Under the pieces are notes generated by a model. It searched no databases. It worked only from the letters and a program-made list of their open reading frames with translations, and was not told where the DNA came from. A stretch of DNA of 30,650 nt, from contig KN884776.1 in the NCBI GenBank assembly GCA_000934455.1, positions 74,216 through 104,865 of the forward strand. Direction: 5' to 3'. The stretch is from Apostichopus parvimensis (taxonomy: Eukaryota > Echinodermata > Holothuroidea > Aspidochirotida > Stichopodidae). Below, piece by piece: positions 29,409-30,650 of this stretch. The position numbers were made by a program, and so were the translations under genes. The stretch's first letter is position 1, and each line of letters starts with the position of its first letter.

Positions 29409-29597
29409 CTTCTCCGCTACAAGTACGTTAGACTTAACTGCTCTACCTCTCACCAAGTACTTGTTACAACTCCATTTTCCAAGAAGGAGATCCCTTGCCA
29501 TATGAACCATGTTATGATCTAAATTGTGGCGAACTTGATGATTATTTCCTACACTAACCCAACAGTTGAGTTTAAGTTTCACTAACCGCATAGCATA
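29409..29597 (-). CDS. Candidate internal exon of an unidentified gene (63 codons)
   Basis: A 189-bp open segment in phase 0-0 between the acceptor TTTACTGATCGAACAG and the donor GTAATGTG. The peptide includes LNCWVSVGNNHQVRHNLDHN, KWSCNKYLVRGRAV and NVLVAEK. I do not recognise the family. It lies upstream of the Ig-NACHT start on the same strand, so it could belong to another gene, to an alternative 5' exon or to a decayed mobile element. It could also be chance. Confidence 0.3.
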
Positions 29598-29980
29598 CTG
29601 TTCGATCAGTAAACAAAGTGATATAAAATCTCATTTCAATTCATATTCATAACCTCCTATAACGATTTGTTGTATATACCAATATAACACGATCTATCTG
29701 ACATGTATTTACAATGGCAAACATGTCCTACATATATATATATATTTTAATTTGGGTAATCATATCGGGTAGTCTACCCTTCCCCTCGTTCCCGCTCTAC
29801 TTGATCCAGTGGAAATGAACTGTACCTGTGCTTCCATCCGACTCTGACCCGAATAAAACAAACGTTCTAGTTTACGGATTAAGTAACTTCCCGGCTTCTA
29901 AAGTAACAGAAAGCATGTCTCTGTAAGGGCAACGGAATTTCATGTATATGTACTACTCTGGATTAATTGTGAGGCGGATA

Positions 29981-30404
29981 TCCCGCACATAGTAATGAAA
30001 CCATGAATGCCTATTCAAACACATCATGCAATGTACATTTAGAGAGTATGGAAATCAGTTACCCCCATAATTTTAAGTTTACATATTCTTCTGTTTAACT
30101 ATTTTACATGTTCTCATGTGTAACCATTTTATATAATACTTGTGTTTATGTTTGGAAAGTTGATGTATTATCCTGCTGGGTACCTGGGATGAGAGATGCT
30201 TTGAATGAGCATATGTGAATACTCACACAAAGCCGTAGTATCTAATCTTTTAGTGTACTTATCCTTTGCTGATTCCGCAGAACAAAGATATTCGGCGAAG
30301 GGCTAAACATGTTTATTTACACACAACAACATGCATACCATTATGCATGTACATTGCAGGATGTGTTTGAATAGGCATTCGTGGTTGTATTACTATGGGC
30401 GGGA
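29981..30404. repeat. Inverted repeat with about 58-base arms
   Basis: The left arm, 29981-30038 (TCCCGCACATAGTAAT through CCATGAATGCCTATTCAAAC to ATGTACAT), is matched in inverse orientation by 30347-30404. There are only a few mismatches and a spacer of about 308 bases. Target duplications are not evident. It is probably a foldback element or two oppositely oriented copies of one repeat. Confidence 0.7.
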
Positions 30405-30650
30405 CTTCCATTGTAAGATGATGTTATATTAGATCATCATCATGTAATTGTATCATATTGATCAAGTTATACTACATAATGATGTGTGTTTACTACATGA
30501 CCATGTAAAATTACATCATCATTATTAGAATTAGTATATATCGTCATGCGTATTTAGTAAATGATCGTGTTTTTGTAATATATTATCGGTAAGTTTTACA
30601 TGATCATCATAATGTGGTGGTCCATTTGGCGTTTCATATTTTCATGCCGG
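30405..30650. other. AT-rich tail with recurrent TGATCAT/CATCATCATG motifs
   Basis: Dense short motifs such as ATCATCATCATG, ACATGACCATG and CATGATCATCAT. They are similar in style to the segments near 27060-27130 and 27765-27895. No reading frame of note. Confidence 0.45.

Overview
This is a eukaryotic, AT-rich, intron-rich genomic window. There are no operons or bacterial signals; coding sequence is split by GT..AG introns. The gene content (a SAMD3-like protein and a NACHT gene with invertebrate-style Ig domains) and the repeats suggest a deuterostome invertebrate. An echinoderm, perhaps a sea cucumber, is my best guess, but this is inference from protein style and not a database match.

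Two convergent genes fill most of the window. The first, on the plus strand (323-4975), is the 3' part of a gene resembling the 'sterile alpha motif domain-containing protein 3-like' family. Six exons can be chained with matching phases; its 5' end lies outside the window. A putative poly(A) signal is at 5260.

The second, on the minus strand (26826 down to 7752), is the main finding. I could assemble a complete gene of about 22-23 exons by hand, with every junction in phase. It has a signal-peptide exon, then four Ig-like domains in three exons, then a transmembrane exon with a basic stop-transfer, then two short juxtamembrane exons (one of 25 bp), then a large NACHT ATPase exon and a short LRR-like exon. 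It ends in a long C-terminal tail spread over many small exons, most of 21-27 bp or 57-93 bp and phase 0-0. The predicted product is about 1,300 residues: a type I membrane protein with extracellular Ig domains and a cytosolic NACHT module. This differs from the usual soluble NLR plan of death-fold + NACHT + LRR.

The introns and upstream DNA carry transposon remnants. They include a hAT-like MITE with an 8-bp target duplication (11366-11695), a pyrimidine-rich stretch with a hammerhead-ribozyme-like core reminiscent of Penelope-like elements (around 25147-25177), and a decayed non-LTR retrotransposon end just upstream of the receptor gene (about 27100-27735). There is also a 313-bp foldback element with a 9-bp target duplication (28490-28802), a long-spaced inverted repeat (29981-30404) and a 44-bp palindrome (21740-21783). 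No tRNA, rRNA or CRISPR array was recognised. All exon calls are manual splice-site predictions without transcript evidence.
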